This document shows positions 1-10,065 of a DNA stretch of 64,000 nucleotides, piece after piece. The notes below the pieces were generated by a model. It did not search any database, had not been told where the DNA came from, and saw nothing but the letters and a program-made list of their open reading frames with translations. The DNA comes from Oxytricha trifallax (taxonomy: Eukaryota > Ciliophora > Spirotrichea > Sporadotrichida > Oxytrichidae). Position 1 is the stretch's first letter. Every line of letters starts with the position of its first letter. The position numbers and the translations under genes were made by a program. The stretch is from assembly GCA_000711775.1 (NCBI GenBank), contig ARYC01001383.1, forward strand, positions 37,553 through 101,552, written 5' to 3'.

Positions 1-1106
1 TAATATAGACAAAACTAAGTTTGAGTTTGGTAGATGTGAAATTTTTTATTTGTAATTGCAAATTAAGTAAGTGGTAACTCTTAAGTTAAATTTTGTTTAA
101 TAATTATGCTGATAAGTATTTTTGCTTTAATTTTAAATTATTTAATAATATAAAATAGTCAATAATTTGTGTAAATATACATGTAGATATATACTTCTAT
201 AATTTTGATAAATTAAACCTTTTATTTTTTTAATTTAATTAAAATATTTGCAAATAATTCAATTATTCTAGTCATTGTATTTTAATAAATTTGTTATTTT
301 AACAAATTATTCTTATATTATTTCATTCTTTTTATTTCCTTTTTAGATATTATCTAATTTATATTTTTTAATTGAAGAAGAAATAAATTATAAAATAGGT
401 ATAATATAGTGTGTATTTTAGATTATTTAAATGATATTTAATATATTTAGCATTATTTGTAAGACTTATAATATTAATTCTCATAAATATTTTTGATCAT
501 TAAAGAATATTGAGTTAAATGTCAAAAATATTCCTTAAATATTAAATTATTATTAATGATCACAAATGTTTTTTTTTGTTATATTAAAGTAGAAGTTATT
601 TTAATAAGAGTGGATTAGCATAACTTCTTTAAATCTATATAAAGCCAATTTTATTTCATTTAGAATTATAAAGTTTTTTTTTTTAAATCAAAAATTTACA
701 ACCGATTATATATTTTATTTCCCAACTACTGTCTTACTTTGTTATTTCATAATTTCTATTAACAAATCCTGACACTTTAAATTGTTATAATTACGTTTAA
801 GCGTAACTTAGCTTCTACAAGCCTAGCCATTTTCTATAATAAACAGAAAGAGGAATATAAAAATAGTGTAATGGCGCTTATAATAAAATGCTTTTTAATA
901 GAAAATTCTTGCCATAAATATGTAGAGTTTGTAGACTATGACTACTAATAAATTATTAATTTCATTACTTATGTTACTCATATCAAAATAAAATTAATAA
1001 ATATATAGCCATAGATAAAAGTAAATTAAGACATTGAGCCTCAATCTCAACTCAATGTTTTTATTGATAATTTCCATACAACATTAGTGATACAAACAAA
1101 TAAAGC
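1..1106. other. A+T-rich region without recognisable gene
   Basis: Long A and T runs with no coding segment, repeat family or RNA gene that I can support. It lies immediately outside the left end of the first TBE, so it is germline flank or an internal eliminated sequence. Confidence 0.6.
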
Positions 1107-1109
1107 ATT
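1107..1109. repeat. Target-site duplication ATT, left of TBE copy 1
   Basis: ATT directly precedes the telomere-like element end. The same ATT follows the right end at 5775-5777. It fits the known ANT target preference of TBE1. Confidence 0.8.
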
Positions 1110-1235
1110 CAAAACCCCAAAACCCTTAAGTAGTTTGATTGAGTTTTTGATTGATAAAAGGTAGCAATAAACGCATGCTTTATTAGGGTTTTATTAGAGT
1201 TTATGTTAGTATTTTAAGCGAGTATATGAAGGAGG
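1110..1235 (+). repeat. Left terminal inverted repeat of TBE copy 1
   Basis: Starts with the C4A4 telomere-like tract, followed by the conserved TAGTTTGATTGAGTTTTTGA block and two GGGTTT/AGAGTTT stretches, ending near AAGCGAGTATATGA. The reverse complement of 5650-5774 aligns along this whole stretch with scattered changes, so the similarity runs well past the 78 bp usually quoted for the TBE1 repeat. Confidence 0.9.
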
Positions 1236-1250
1236 GTTTTTTTAATTATT

Positions 1251-3235
1251 TCACACAAACATAAGCTTAGTATCGTGTGGGAGTTCTCTGAATCTTATCT
1301 TTCTAAGGTGTTGTCTGATTATCTCAATTGAAGCTTGATTTTCATTCATTGGCTTGATAATTGCTTAGTAAGCAAGCTCTCTCAGGCATCCACTTATCTT
1401 TAATTTATCTAAAAATTGCTTGATCCTTTGCTTTGAATCTCTCTCACTCTTAAAGCTGAAGTAACCGTTTCTAGCCATGTCACTATATATGATTATTGTA
1501 GCGAGTGCCCATACATCTCATGCAGTATCTCCGTCTCTCCAATCTTCTCTCTCAGAGAAATATCCTGGTGTGCCTAATACATTTCCTAAAGCAGAGGCTC
1601 GCACTCTCTGAGCTCTATTGAAATTGATAATGTAAAATATTAGAGGTTGAAAATTTAGCATGATATTTTCTGGCTTTAAGTCTCTGTGAACATAGCCATG
1701 TTTGTGTAGCTCTTCTGTTTCTTCTACCATCTGATGTACTATCTAGCGAATTTATTTTTGGAACCTATTATCAGATAAGAATTCTCTCTAAGTCATTTCA
1801 AGCAGGGGAAGCCTGAAAGCTATATGGTCTCTTCCAAGCAAAATGGCATAAAGCTAAATTATATGCCTGCACTCTTTATACTTTGCCTATTTAAGAGTAT
1901 AATACTCATTTGAAAATTCCATCTAGAACTTATCATCAGCAAGGAAGAAATTGAATGGGTAATTTTTGTAGGCATATTAATCATCATTTATGACTCATTT
2001 CTCTATATTATCCTCAAGAGTGAGGTAGCTTTCAAGGCAAGATTCTATGCCAATAAATTTTAAGATAGGTATCTTTATTGCCTCAATTTTAAACATAATC
2101 TTATTGATCTCAGTGACTAGGAAATTCTTAACTGCTTTCTTCATTTTGACTTACTTTTGTACCTCGACCCTCAAAGACTTAGCTAAAATACGAATATTTA
2201 GGGGAATAAATTGATTAATCAAGATTACACATGTTTTATTTTAAATATTAAATTAAATATATAAATCTATATACTCTACCGCAGTTTTTTTTATATATAA
2301 ACCTGATTTGCGGTAGAGTACCCTAATTATATTAATTAAATTAAAATCAAATTCATAAATACAGCATTTCTTTTTAGAAAGAATGCATTTCATTATTATA
2401 TAATAAATTTCTTACTCTATAAGGCAATAAAATTTGAAGATTGTTACTTTTTATATTTTAAAAATAATTAATTTATTTAACTTATTATATATCACTTTTT
2501 TATTTAATGCATTCTTTGTAAAAAGAAATGCTGTATTTATGAATTTAATTTTAATTTAATTAATATAATTAGGGTACTCTACCGCAAATCAGGTTTATAT
2601 ATAAAAAAAACTGCGGTAGAGTATATAGATTTATATATTTAATTTAATATTTAAAATAAAACATGTGTAATCTTGATTAATCAATTTATTCCCCTAAATA
2701 TTCGTATTTTAGCTAATTCTACTGGGTTTCTTGATCTTCTTTTTTAGAGGAATCTTTTACCTGTCTCCTCATTAATAAATAAAAAGCTGAAGTTGTGCTA
2801 TTTCTTTAATTGAACTTTAAGGTCTCTTGTATGAGAGTAGAGCTTCTCATAGAACTCACAGATACTTTTCATCCTTCTTCTGATGCTTGAGATATAATCT
2901 AGGGATGTCATTATTTATATCTCTAATATGTCTCTTATAGGTTGACTTATAGAGAAAACTTTTATTGCAGTCTTTGCATTAATACTTCACTTTAAAATTT
3001 CATGATCAATGGAGGGTTATCTTACCTCCTCTAATGCTTGCACTTTCTCTATTGTAATTTCAATTTGACCAAAGATTGATATCTCAAAGCTAAAACCTAG
3101 ACGATTCAAAAATGTCAAAAGTATGCTCCAACTGAGTACAAGCATCTCTAGTCTCTATTTTTTGGGTTGATAAAATGGTAATTTTTATAGGCTTGATCCA
3201 AGTAATGCCGCTCTTCTTAAGAGGTTAGCGCTCAT
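1251..3235 (-). pseudogene. TBE '57-kDa' gene: zinc finger plus protein kinase, disrupted
   Basis: The start ATG is at 3235 (MSANLLRR-like, conserved in copy 2 at 63139) and the stop TGA is at 1251-1253. The net length without the 538-bp insertion (2179-2716) is about 482 codons, right for the 57-kDa TBE protein. The N-terminal part shows a C2H2-like finger (CKDCNKSF then KRHIRDI, near 2950). The C-terminal part is a protein kinase: catalytic loop HGYVHRDLKPENIM near 1690, then LGTPGYF of the activation segment. The DFG magnesium motif is not seen; the equivalent position reads NFN. Lesions: the inserted foldback element, a TGA at 1515-1517 inside the kinase just before DVWAL, and further TGA codons after the finger. 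TAA and TAG occur throughout as glutamine. Known role in TBEs is not settled. This copy is not functional. Confidence 0.85.
2179..2716. mobile_element. 538-bp foldback (palindromic) element nested in TBE copy 1
   Basis: Two near-identical inverted arms of about 211 bp (2179-2389 and 2506-2716) surround a ~116-bp A+T-rich loop. Tips read TTAGCTAAAATACG, so TTAGCTAA sits at both outer edges. Each arm carries a CTCTACCGCA box twice as an internal short inverted repeat around the GTTTTTTTTATATATAAACC segment. No coding capacity. The other TBE copy lacks the insertion at the matching point (near 63650-63670), so it arrived after TBE copy 1 had landed. Because the edge octamer is itself palindromic I cannot tell whether it belongs to the element or to a target duplication. 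Confidence 0.9.
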
Positions 3236-3800
3236 TTTAATTTTCTGATAGATCTTATTATAATAATTATAATACTAAAGCAAGGTATAGTATAATAATA
3301 AAGTCTAAGAAGCTTTGAAAAATTATTTGCAGAGAGACAAGAAAAATAAAGGATCATATAAGACTGTAAGTTGATATATTTTATGTGAATATTTTCATTT
3401 TTACTACATTAAAAAGCTCCTACAGAAGTTTTGTGTCTCTAGGAGGTCCTCCAAATCAAGTTTGTAAATAATTCGGAGGTAAAGTTATCAAAATTTTTTA
3501 AATTTAACATGCTCTTAATTAGTTTTAACCTTAAAATTTCACTACTAATAAAGTTCCAACTTAATTTTGAGGACCTCCTAAAATAATTATACATTATTAG
3601 GAGCACTTTAATGGAGAAAGCTTAATAAAAATGGAAATCAAACTCTGAAACTTGGAACAAGTTTCTCAATAATTATATGAATATCTTTTACAGGTTGACC
3701 TCCAGTAGGTCCTCCCTATTTAGTAGTAAGATTTTAAAAAGCATAGAATGGATATCAATAACTTTAAATTGTATTAACATTTCTAGAAACTGGAAGCTAG
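3236..3800. promoter_or_regulatory. Divergent promoter region of TBE copy 1
   Basis: About 565 bp between the divergent '57-kDa' (minus) and '22-kDa' (plus) starts, so it must hold both promoters. Non-coding and A+T-rich, but with three G+C-rich palindromic boxes of the type GGAGGTCCTCC (3441-3452, 3568-3580, and a GACCTCC/GGTCCTCC pair near 3697-3715). Similar boxes appear in the same interval of copy 2. They are the only conserved structure I see here and are candidates for a transposase or regulator binding site. Confidence 0.55.
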
Positions 3801-4578
3801 ATGGAGTCTATGAATGACGCAATGAAGAGAATTTAATCTCAAGAATTTATAGGCAAATTTCGAAGTAAGGAGGATCTTTACAGTTACTTGGTTTAGGAAG
3901 ATAAGTATTTACCCTAATCTAACTTATTTACCATTGTTGGATAGTTCTTACCAACTCAGGAGGGTACTAAAATCTCATTTTAAAAAGCCTTACTTTGCAA
4001 AGATAAAAAAGCTTTTAATACTAATGAAATCAGGATGATTGAGATACCTAACTACCCAGAAATATCAGTGACTAACCTCTGTGACGATGCAATGAGTGAT
4101 CCAGATGTTGCTCTCTACCTTCCTTCTAAGCTCCAACTCTCTAATAAGTTACCAGAGAGAAACTTCTTCCTCGGTGTTCTTGGAACTTTGGAACCTGAGT
4201 ACTTAAATGAAGTTATTTAAGAAGCTTACAAGAAGCGCTATAGCATCTCTCCTGAAGAAAAAGAGAAGCAAGGTATTAAAATAAGTGATACGTGGCTGTT
4301 AGAACTGCAGAAGCACCCATTCATTTCAAGTAAGATTAGACTTCTAACTTTATAGAAAAATCTGACATTGCTATATTCTTATTGAAAGAGCTTAGAAAAC
4401 TAAACAGAGAGAGAAAATCTTAAGTTAAGCATGAACTTAGTAAAAGACTCTTCAAAGATATTTAAAAACCAGACGAGGTGAACATTGATGCAGGATCTGG
4501 TTCTAAGAGGAAAAACATGGGACCCAGCAAAGCATAATTATAAGAAAAGGCAAACCTATTTAAGGGGTAGTTTAATAT
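3801..4578 (+). CDS. TBE '22-kDa' gene with probable 26-nt intron
   Basis: Opens at ATG 3801 (MESMNDAMKR) and is open with TAA/TAG as glutamine. The best-conserved core is LYLPSKLQLSNKLPERNFFLGVLGTL (split across 4105-4190; key residues are the FxGVLGTL block), shared with copy 2 and the divergent element at 24.7-25.4 kb. Direct translation goes out of frame at 4330. Removing GTAAG...CTAAC...TATAG (4330-4355, phase 1) restores the frame and links ISK to KSDIAI, as the homologues demand. The C-terminal part is lysine/arginine-rich. The TGA that ends copy 2 is GGA here, so the frame runs on antisense to the transposase, to a TGA near 4738. Function of this protein is not known to me. Confidence 0.7.
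4330..4355 (+). other. Probable 26-nt intron in the TBE '22-kDa' gene
   Basis: Begins GTAAG, carries a CTAAC branch-like motif, ends TATAG. Splicing is phase 1 and restores the frame. The same position holds GT...AG sequences in copy 2 (62020-62045) and in the divergent element (24834-24867). No transcript evidence. Confidence 0.6.
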
Positions 4579-4588
4579 GGGAAGTTAT

Positions 4589-5635
4589 TCATTCGTTTAA
4601 ATCTAAAACTTTTATTTATAAATAAAAAATCTCCCTTCTCTTGCACACACCTTAGCTTTTTCGTTGCTGACTCTCTTAGCAGCTCTCTTTATTAATTCTA
4701 CTGTATCTATCTTTAAGTCATGCATTAAGTGGTATAGTTGAAGTTTCTTGTAGTGACCCTTCAATAGGCTCCAATATAACTCAATTCCATTAAATTGAGG
4801 ACTGTATGGAACATTAAATACAGATGTTATGTTGAGCCTTTTATATTTTTTTCCTAGAATCTTTAGTTTTATGCACTTATAAATTATCTACATACAGAAT
4901 AATTTATTCGTCAGCATACTTATCTCTGAGTTACAACAAGAACTTTATGTATTGTTCATTCTTAATTGATCGAGGTTGGATAACATAAGTCTAATATCCA
5001 TTATCTTCACTGATTCCACCAAGAATAGCATGAGCTTAAATCTTAACCTTTTGATCTTACACTTCAATATTACTGTACATCTTGTACCAAGATCTTGATA
5101 TAAAAGTTTTGAACGAGAATACAGCTATATCAGCGTGGATGAACTTAATACCATGCTCTTAAGCTCTTTGCATTTAATCAAATATATAATTTGAATTTGT
5201 CTTATAAAATGGAACACTAAAGTCAATCACTCTCTGAATGTGATTGACTGTCTTGTAAGAGATTCCATTCTTTTTATAAATGTTGGCTATAGATTAAGCC
5301 GATATATGAAGCTTAAGAAATTGGGGATGAAACATCACAGCTCTCCAGGCGAGAGAAAAATGAGCCCAATATTTCAAAGCCTTATCATTGACAAGATAAT
5401 CAATATGATGCTGTTTAAATTTCAAAGATCGTTTTGGCTTATAATTAAGTTACTATCTTTTCAAATTCAATGCTAATAGACACCTAACATTAGCAGCTGA
5501 TTTATGGAGCAGCCTTGCTATAAATGTATAATTAAGTATAAGTTTGAGTTATTTATTACACTCATCACAACCATAACACAACCTAAATAGTAAATCTATA
5601 TACTCACTGTTATAAACTGACCCCAAACTTCACAT
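4589..5635 (-). pseudogene. TBE transposase (42-kDa DDE, Tc1/mariner-related), inactivated
   Basis: About 349 codons, right for the 42-kDa TBE transposase. In order: an N-terminal helix-turn-helix-like region, then the DDE core with FIHAD for the first aspartate, VDN for the second, and a PYSPQFN block leading to the final acidic residue. Lesions: the conserved start is followed at once by TGA (ATG TGA at 5635-5630; copy 2 has ATG CGA), one extra A in an A7 run (forward-strand T run 4846-4852) shifts the frame between the second aspartate and the PYSPQ block, and a HADIAVF change follows the first aspartate where copy 2 has HADEAVF. It converges with the '22-kDa' gene, the two ends nearly touching. 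Known TBE transposases act in germline genome rearrangement; this copy cannot make a full-length one. Confidence 0.9.
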
Positions 5636-5649
5636 ATACTCGCTTAAAT

Positions 5650-5774
5650 TACTAATATTTAAACCCTAATCTCCTACATAAACCCTAATGAAACTCTAGT
5701 AAAGCATGCGTTAATTGCTACCTTTTAACAATCAAAAACTCAATCAAACTACTGAAGGGGTTTTGATGTTTTTG
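5650..5774 (-). repeat. Right terminal inverted repeat of TBE copy 1
   Basis: Inverse of 1110-1235. The outermost C4A4 unit is degraded (CAAAAACATCAAAACCCC when read inward), showing that the telomere-like tip is no longer maintained. Confidence 0.9.
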
Positions 5775-5777
5775 ATT
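5775..5777. repeat. Target-site duplication ATT, right of TBE copy 1
   Basis: Matches the ATT at 1107-1109. Together the two define the insertion exactly. Confidence 0.8.
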
Positions 5778-6717
5778 CATTTTAAGACAATACTTAAATC
5801 CACTTTTTGAAATTTTTTGCAAAACCTTATCCTTGAAATATTCTCGCTTATAAATAGACAACATTAACTAGTCAACTTAAACTTCACGATATCCTTAATT
5901 AAGTTTTAAAACCTAATTTGAATTGAGTTAATCAATATCATTGCAGAATGTTACCCTAGGATTTAAAAATGTAAAATTGCTTCCAAATCATATCAAAAGA
6001 TATCAATATTACTAAATACAAAAGAATAGGAAATGTTAAAAATCAAAAATACGAAAAACAGTCGCTAATTGATAATTGTAAATAATATTAGAGATAATTG
6101 CAAAAAATGTCTAAGGTATAAAAAGCATTTTACAACTTCTTATATTGCAAAATTCAAAATGGCATGATTATCACTGTGATTAATTTTATTTATTTTGATT
6201 TTTCAAATTCATTCTATTTGAACGAAGCATGTTTAGTATTTTAGAATGATTTATATTTGTACAGGCTTAGAATTATTAGGGTTACAACTGTTTATAATGC
6301 TTTCTTCTATACTTGAGGTTTAATTATATTATATTTTCTGCTAATTTCCTAAAATTTAATTTTATTTATCATCTTTTCTTGCGTTGAAGCATTAACTTCA
6401 AATCTGTTAACATTATGTTTGTGTAAAAAAAAAGAGAAATAGTTGAGAAATTGAGGATATTTAAATTTTATTACTTACTGATGCTCGTGTCCGCTGAAAC
6501 CTCTCTGATCCATTTTTATTTATAGATTTCTCATTATATTCAGTTTTAATTTAAGTTTATCATAATTTATAATTTCAAAAAATTCATATATAATAATGCA
6601 CCTAATATATCTACAATAATAAATAACACAACTTAAGGAATTAAATAATTATTTGTTAGTAAAAAATGATTTATAACCAATCGAATTAACAAACACAATT
6701 AGTCTAATGCCCAAAGC
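5778..6717. other. A+T-rich region without recognisable gene
   Basis: Flank of TBE copy 1. No coding segment or repeat that I can support, only long A/T tracts. Confidence 0.5.
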
Positions 6718-6720
6718 TGA

Positions 6721-7074
6721 AAACAGCTTTTAACTTTATTAACAAAACAAAGAGAGCTCTTTAAATAGATAAAGTAAAATTTAGAGAGAAGGCATAAGAA
6801 TCACTTAAATTCTTCTCAAATGAATAGAGAGTATAAGGCTTTTGTAAAGTACCTTTAATATGATATTAAAGACGAATAAGTCAAGCCAAACAAATGATAA
6901 TATAGTGAATGCTTAAGACTAATAATCGTAAAGCAGCTACAAAACTAAGGCAAATGGAGAAAGTAGCTGTTAGATTTATTATGTGAAATCTAATTCATGA
7001 ACACCCAATTTCATCAACAATACTAGCATGTACATGTAAATAATTCTTCAAGCAAATCATAAATGGCATAATGA
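6721..7074 (+). pseudogene. MED31/Soh1-like coding relic
   Basis: One plus-strand frame is open for 117 codons apart from a single TGA at 6895-6897, using TAA/TAG as glutamine. It contains AFVKYLQY, then YSECLRLI, then KWRKQLL and FHQQYQH. That order resembles the Mediator subunit MED31 (family pattern: YLKYLQYW, then YPxCLxxL, then FRxxL, then QQ...W). The family residues between KYLQY and the CL motif are partly lost. In A+T-rich DNA with TGA as only stop, chance frames of this length occur, so the assignment rests on the motif order. It could be a pseudogene or a macronuclear-destined segment. It lacks a clear start codon. Confidence 0.35.
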
Positions 7075-7421
7075 ATAAAAATATTGAAAATTATTTTTGC
7101 AACTCTAAACCTGTTATAACTATAACTCAAAATAATCACACAAATATGCATGATTTTATGATAATTCTCAAAAAAATCGAAGTGGAGCAGTGACATCAAG
7201 CACCTCTCAACTCACTAGTTACGAGGTCACTGTGGTTCCATATTGATAAGTTTAAATTTAATTAGCTAAATTTCAATTGTTATTAATATTATTCTTCTAA
7301 TAATTATTCAAATTCTTACCGTTTACATTTACAATTTATGGTATATTTATCAATAATGGGGAATATTGATTTTTTAATTATAGGTGGTATTTCTAAGTAA
7401 CTATTAGATATTATATTTAAT

Positions 7422-7429
7422 TATTCTCT
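7422..7429. repeat. Probable target-site duplication, left of 1.25-kb foldback
   Basis: TATTCTCT here and AATTCTCT at 8680-8687 flank the element: eight bases with one mismatch. Confidence 0.55.
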
Positions 7430-8679
7430 GTTCCGACCGAGACCACCTACCCCACCCCCTACCCCACCTCCCGGTCTACCGAGACCCCCTACCCCAACCC
7501 CTTCACCACCCACTACCCCACCCCATAAAATACCCCATTTCATATCAAAATTTTGTCCTCAAGGTCTGAATCGATTTCCTTCTTGACATCTCGACTACAT
7601 GACCCTTTTATATATAAAAATATCATCAATTTTTCAAAATTTTTCTTCTTCTTACTAATGCTTAATATAACTTTTTACTTAAGTTTTTACTTGATTCTCT
7701 TGGTAATTCGATTTTTTATCCTTACTTCGAAAGAAAAATTAGTTTAAAACTATTATCTCGAAGTATCAATTATAATTGTTAAATATTTTATTCATTGACA
7801 ATTATGCGTAAATTTTATATAAAATATTTTTATCAATTGAATCATCTCCTTTCAATATAATTCCTAAAAAAAGTATCATAATTTTTTTTTTTTTTTTAAA
7901 CTTTATTTCGTTTAATAAAAAAAATTTGTTATTTCTTTGATAAATTTGATAATAATCATAAATGTTTATACTATCAGATGATTGTACTTCACATAAGTCT
8001 TTATTAAGAACTTTTCTCTATAGATTTCTTGTTTTTAAACTGGAATTTAAATCAAAATTGAATCTGCGAAAGTTTTTGATATTCTAAAGTTCTTAATAAA
8101 GACTTATGTGAAGTACAATCATCTGATAGTATAAACATTTTTGATTATTATCAAATTTATCAAAGAAATAACAAATTTTTTTATTAAACGAAATAAAGTA
8201 TTTAAAAAAAATAAAAAAATTATGAAACTTTTATTAGGAATTATATTCAAAGAAGATGATTCAATTGATAAAAATATTTTTATAAAATTTATGCATAATT
8301 GTCAATAAATAAAATTTTTAACAATTATAATTGATACTTCGAGAAAATAGTTTTAAACTAATTTTTCTTTCAAAGTAAGCATAAAAAATCGAATTACCAA
8401 GAGAATCAAGTAAAAACTTAAGTAAAAAGTTATATTAAGCATTAGTAAGAAGAAGAAAAATTTTGAAAATTTGATGATATTTTTATATATAAAAGGGTCA
8501 TGTAGTCGAGATGTCAAGAAGGAAATCGATTCAGACCTTGAGGACAAAAATTTTGATATGAAATGGGGTATTTTATGGGGTGGGGTAGGGGTGGGTAGTG
8601 GGTGGGTAGGGGTGGGGTAGGGGGTCTCGGTAGACCGGGAGGTGGGGTAGGGGGTGGGGTAGGTGGTCTCGGTCGGAAC
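7430..8679. mobile_element. 1.25-kb foldback element with C-rich/G-rich tips
   Basis: A long palindrome: arms of about 585-594 bp (7430-8014 and 8086-8679) around a ~71-bp loop. Tips are GTTCCGACCGAGACC and the inverse. The outer ~110 bp of each arm is a run of CCCC/CCCCC clusters on the plus strand at left and GGGG clusters at right, with an internal CGGTCTACCGAG box. The rest of each arm is A+T-rich. Both arms contain a 64-codon reading frame (MSSRSESISFL...), but this follows from the arms being copies of one another and ignores the ciliate code. Arms differ by a few substitutions and by length changes in the C-rich part. No transposase is present, so it is a non-autonomous element. Confidence 0.85.
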
Positions 8680-8687
8680 AATTCTCT
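8680..8687. repeat. Probable target-site duplication, right of 1.25-kb foldback
   Basis: AATTCTCT, partner of TATTCTCT at 7422-7429. Confidence 0.55.
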
Positions 8688-9828
8688 ATTAAATTTAATT
8701 ATTATAATTGGTTCAAATAGAGCCTCATTAATATTGTAATTTTATAAGATATAAGGCAATAATACATTAGTTTCTAAACTGATTTATATATATTTTTTAT
8801 TATCTAAATTAAGAATTATTATTTAGGTGATTAGAGCATAATCTTTCTCCACATAGTTTATTTCTATTGAGTTGTTATTTATTAATTTACTATTACTATA
8901 CTTTTAAACTGATAATATTAAGTTATGAATGCTAAAGAAAATTGTAATTTATGATTTTTATATTCAATTTTATTAAAATTTGTGTTATTTGGAGATAATC
9001 TAGATTAAAAAATTATCACCTTAATAATAACAATGCATTTATGTGTTATTATTATTTTAATTGTAATCTGCTTAAATAAGCAATAAACTGCTAAAATTTC
9101 CTAGGTTACTTATTAATTAATTTTATTTATCTGATTCTTAATAGAATTATGATTAGTTTTGGCAATAATCATCTGTTATCCGATTGTAATGTGAATTAAA
9201 TGATTCAAGAATTATGATTATAATCAAAAGATTAATTTTTAATATTTCTCATTATAACAATTAATATTTCTTGGCTACTCCAAACTTAATGCTTATATAC
9301 TTTCTATTTAGTTATATACCTACCATTGTGCTTTATATAATTTATTTCGATCATTTTCCCTAAAATAGTGTTATTTATGGGTGGCTAGTTTAGGTATTTT
9401 GCTGTTTAATACTCTTTGTCTTACTGTTTTCAGTGAATTAGGTCTTTTTTTATTATTAGCCTAAATTCATAGAATTTGAAATATATGTCTCCTGTAATCG
9501 CATTTTAAAGATTTAGATTTAAAGTAATAGCCTCTTGAAATTAATAGTTGCTTAATGTAATACTAGTTGTTGCTCAAAGTATAAAGATTCAGTCTTTTTC
9601 TCCATTGATTTTAATAAATCTATTTTCGATCATGGCAACAAGTTTAAATCTCCAAAATTTTTACAAGTGCCACTAGTATTCTCTAATAATTTTAATAATC
9701 CTTCACATGAAAACATAATTTCTTAATTTCTAGTTAAATAATATTTTATATAGTTCATTTTAATATCTTACGAGGTAAAATATTTACAATTTATAATAAG
9801 AAATCGATAAATTAAAATTAAATTAATA
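8688..9828. other. A+T-rich region without recognisable gene
   Basis: No coding segment or repeat recognised. Confidence 0.5.
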
Positions 9829-9835
9829 ATGAAAA

Positions 9836-10065
9836 AATGGAAAGCTATAGATGTTGACGCAGAAAGGGCCTGTTTATTCACAAAAAATGTAAGTTACAAA
9901 AAAGATATCCAAAATTTTATTTTTATAGATGTCCAAACTAATACGAGCGGTGAAGGGACAAGACATACAATTCACAAAGTAACAGAGAGAACTGGTCAAG
10001 GAACTTAAATATGGAAAAATGGAGATAAATATGAAGGAGAATGGTAAGACAATGAAACTGGTTTT
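9836..10065 (+). pseudogene. MORN-repeat coding fragment with intron
   Basis: A small exon-intron-exon piece. The intron 9889-9928 starts GTAAGT and ends TTTTTATAG. After it the frame reads GEGT..., TGQGTQIWKNGDKYEGEW, which is a MORN repeat (pattern YEGEW with G-x-G spacing). MORN repeats usually occur in series in membrane-linked or cytoskeletal proteins; only one and a half are visible. Joining in phase gives an upstream exon with a TGA seven codons after an ATG at 9836. Coding character stops near 10065 at a T-run. It is either a decayed gene piece or one macronuclear-destined segment of a larger gene. Confidence 0.45.

Larger units (their letters stand above)
1110..5774 (-). mobile_element. 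TBE transposon, copy 1 (complete, inactivated)
   Basis: A complete Telomere-Bearing Element of the Tc1/mariner-related TBE family. The left end begins CAAAACCCCAAAACCC, a C4A4 telomere-like repeat, and the right end is the worn inverse (GGGGTTTTGATGTTTTTG). It is flanked by ATT on both sides (1107-1109 and 5775-5777), which fits the 3-bp ANT target described for TBE1. Length is 4665 bp. Subtracting a 538-bp nested insertion leaves 4127 bp, matching the ~4.1 kb expected for TBE1. Gene order, read from the right end: transposase (minus), '22-kDa' gene (plus), zinc-finger/kinase '57-kDa' gene (minus). The transposase and 57-kDa genes are broken, and the 22-kDa gene seems to have lost its stop, so this copy could move only if helped in trans. 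Confidence 0.95.

Noticed and set aside
1110-1126. True telomere or nanochromosome end at the C4A4 tract
   Set aside because: The tract is followed by a TBE terminal repeat, mirrored at 5774, and flanked by an ATT duplication, so it is a transposon tip.
5240-5476. 78-codon plus-strand frame (MIDCLVRDSILF...)
   Set aside because: Antisense shadow of the TBE transposase.
7553-8547. Two identical 64-codon frames on opposite strands (MSSRSESISFL...)
   Set aside because: They are the same sequence in the two arms of the foldback element and depend on standard stop codons. No homology or codon pattern supports a protein.
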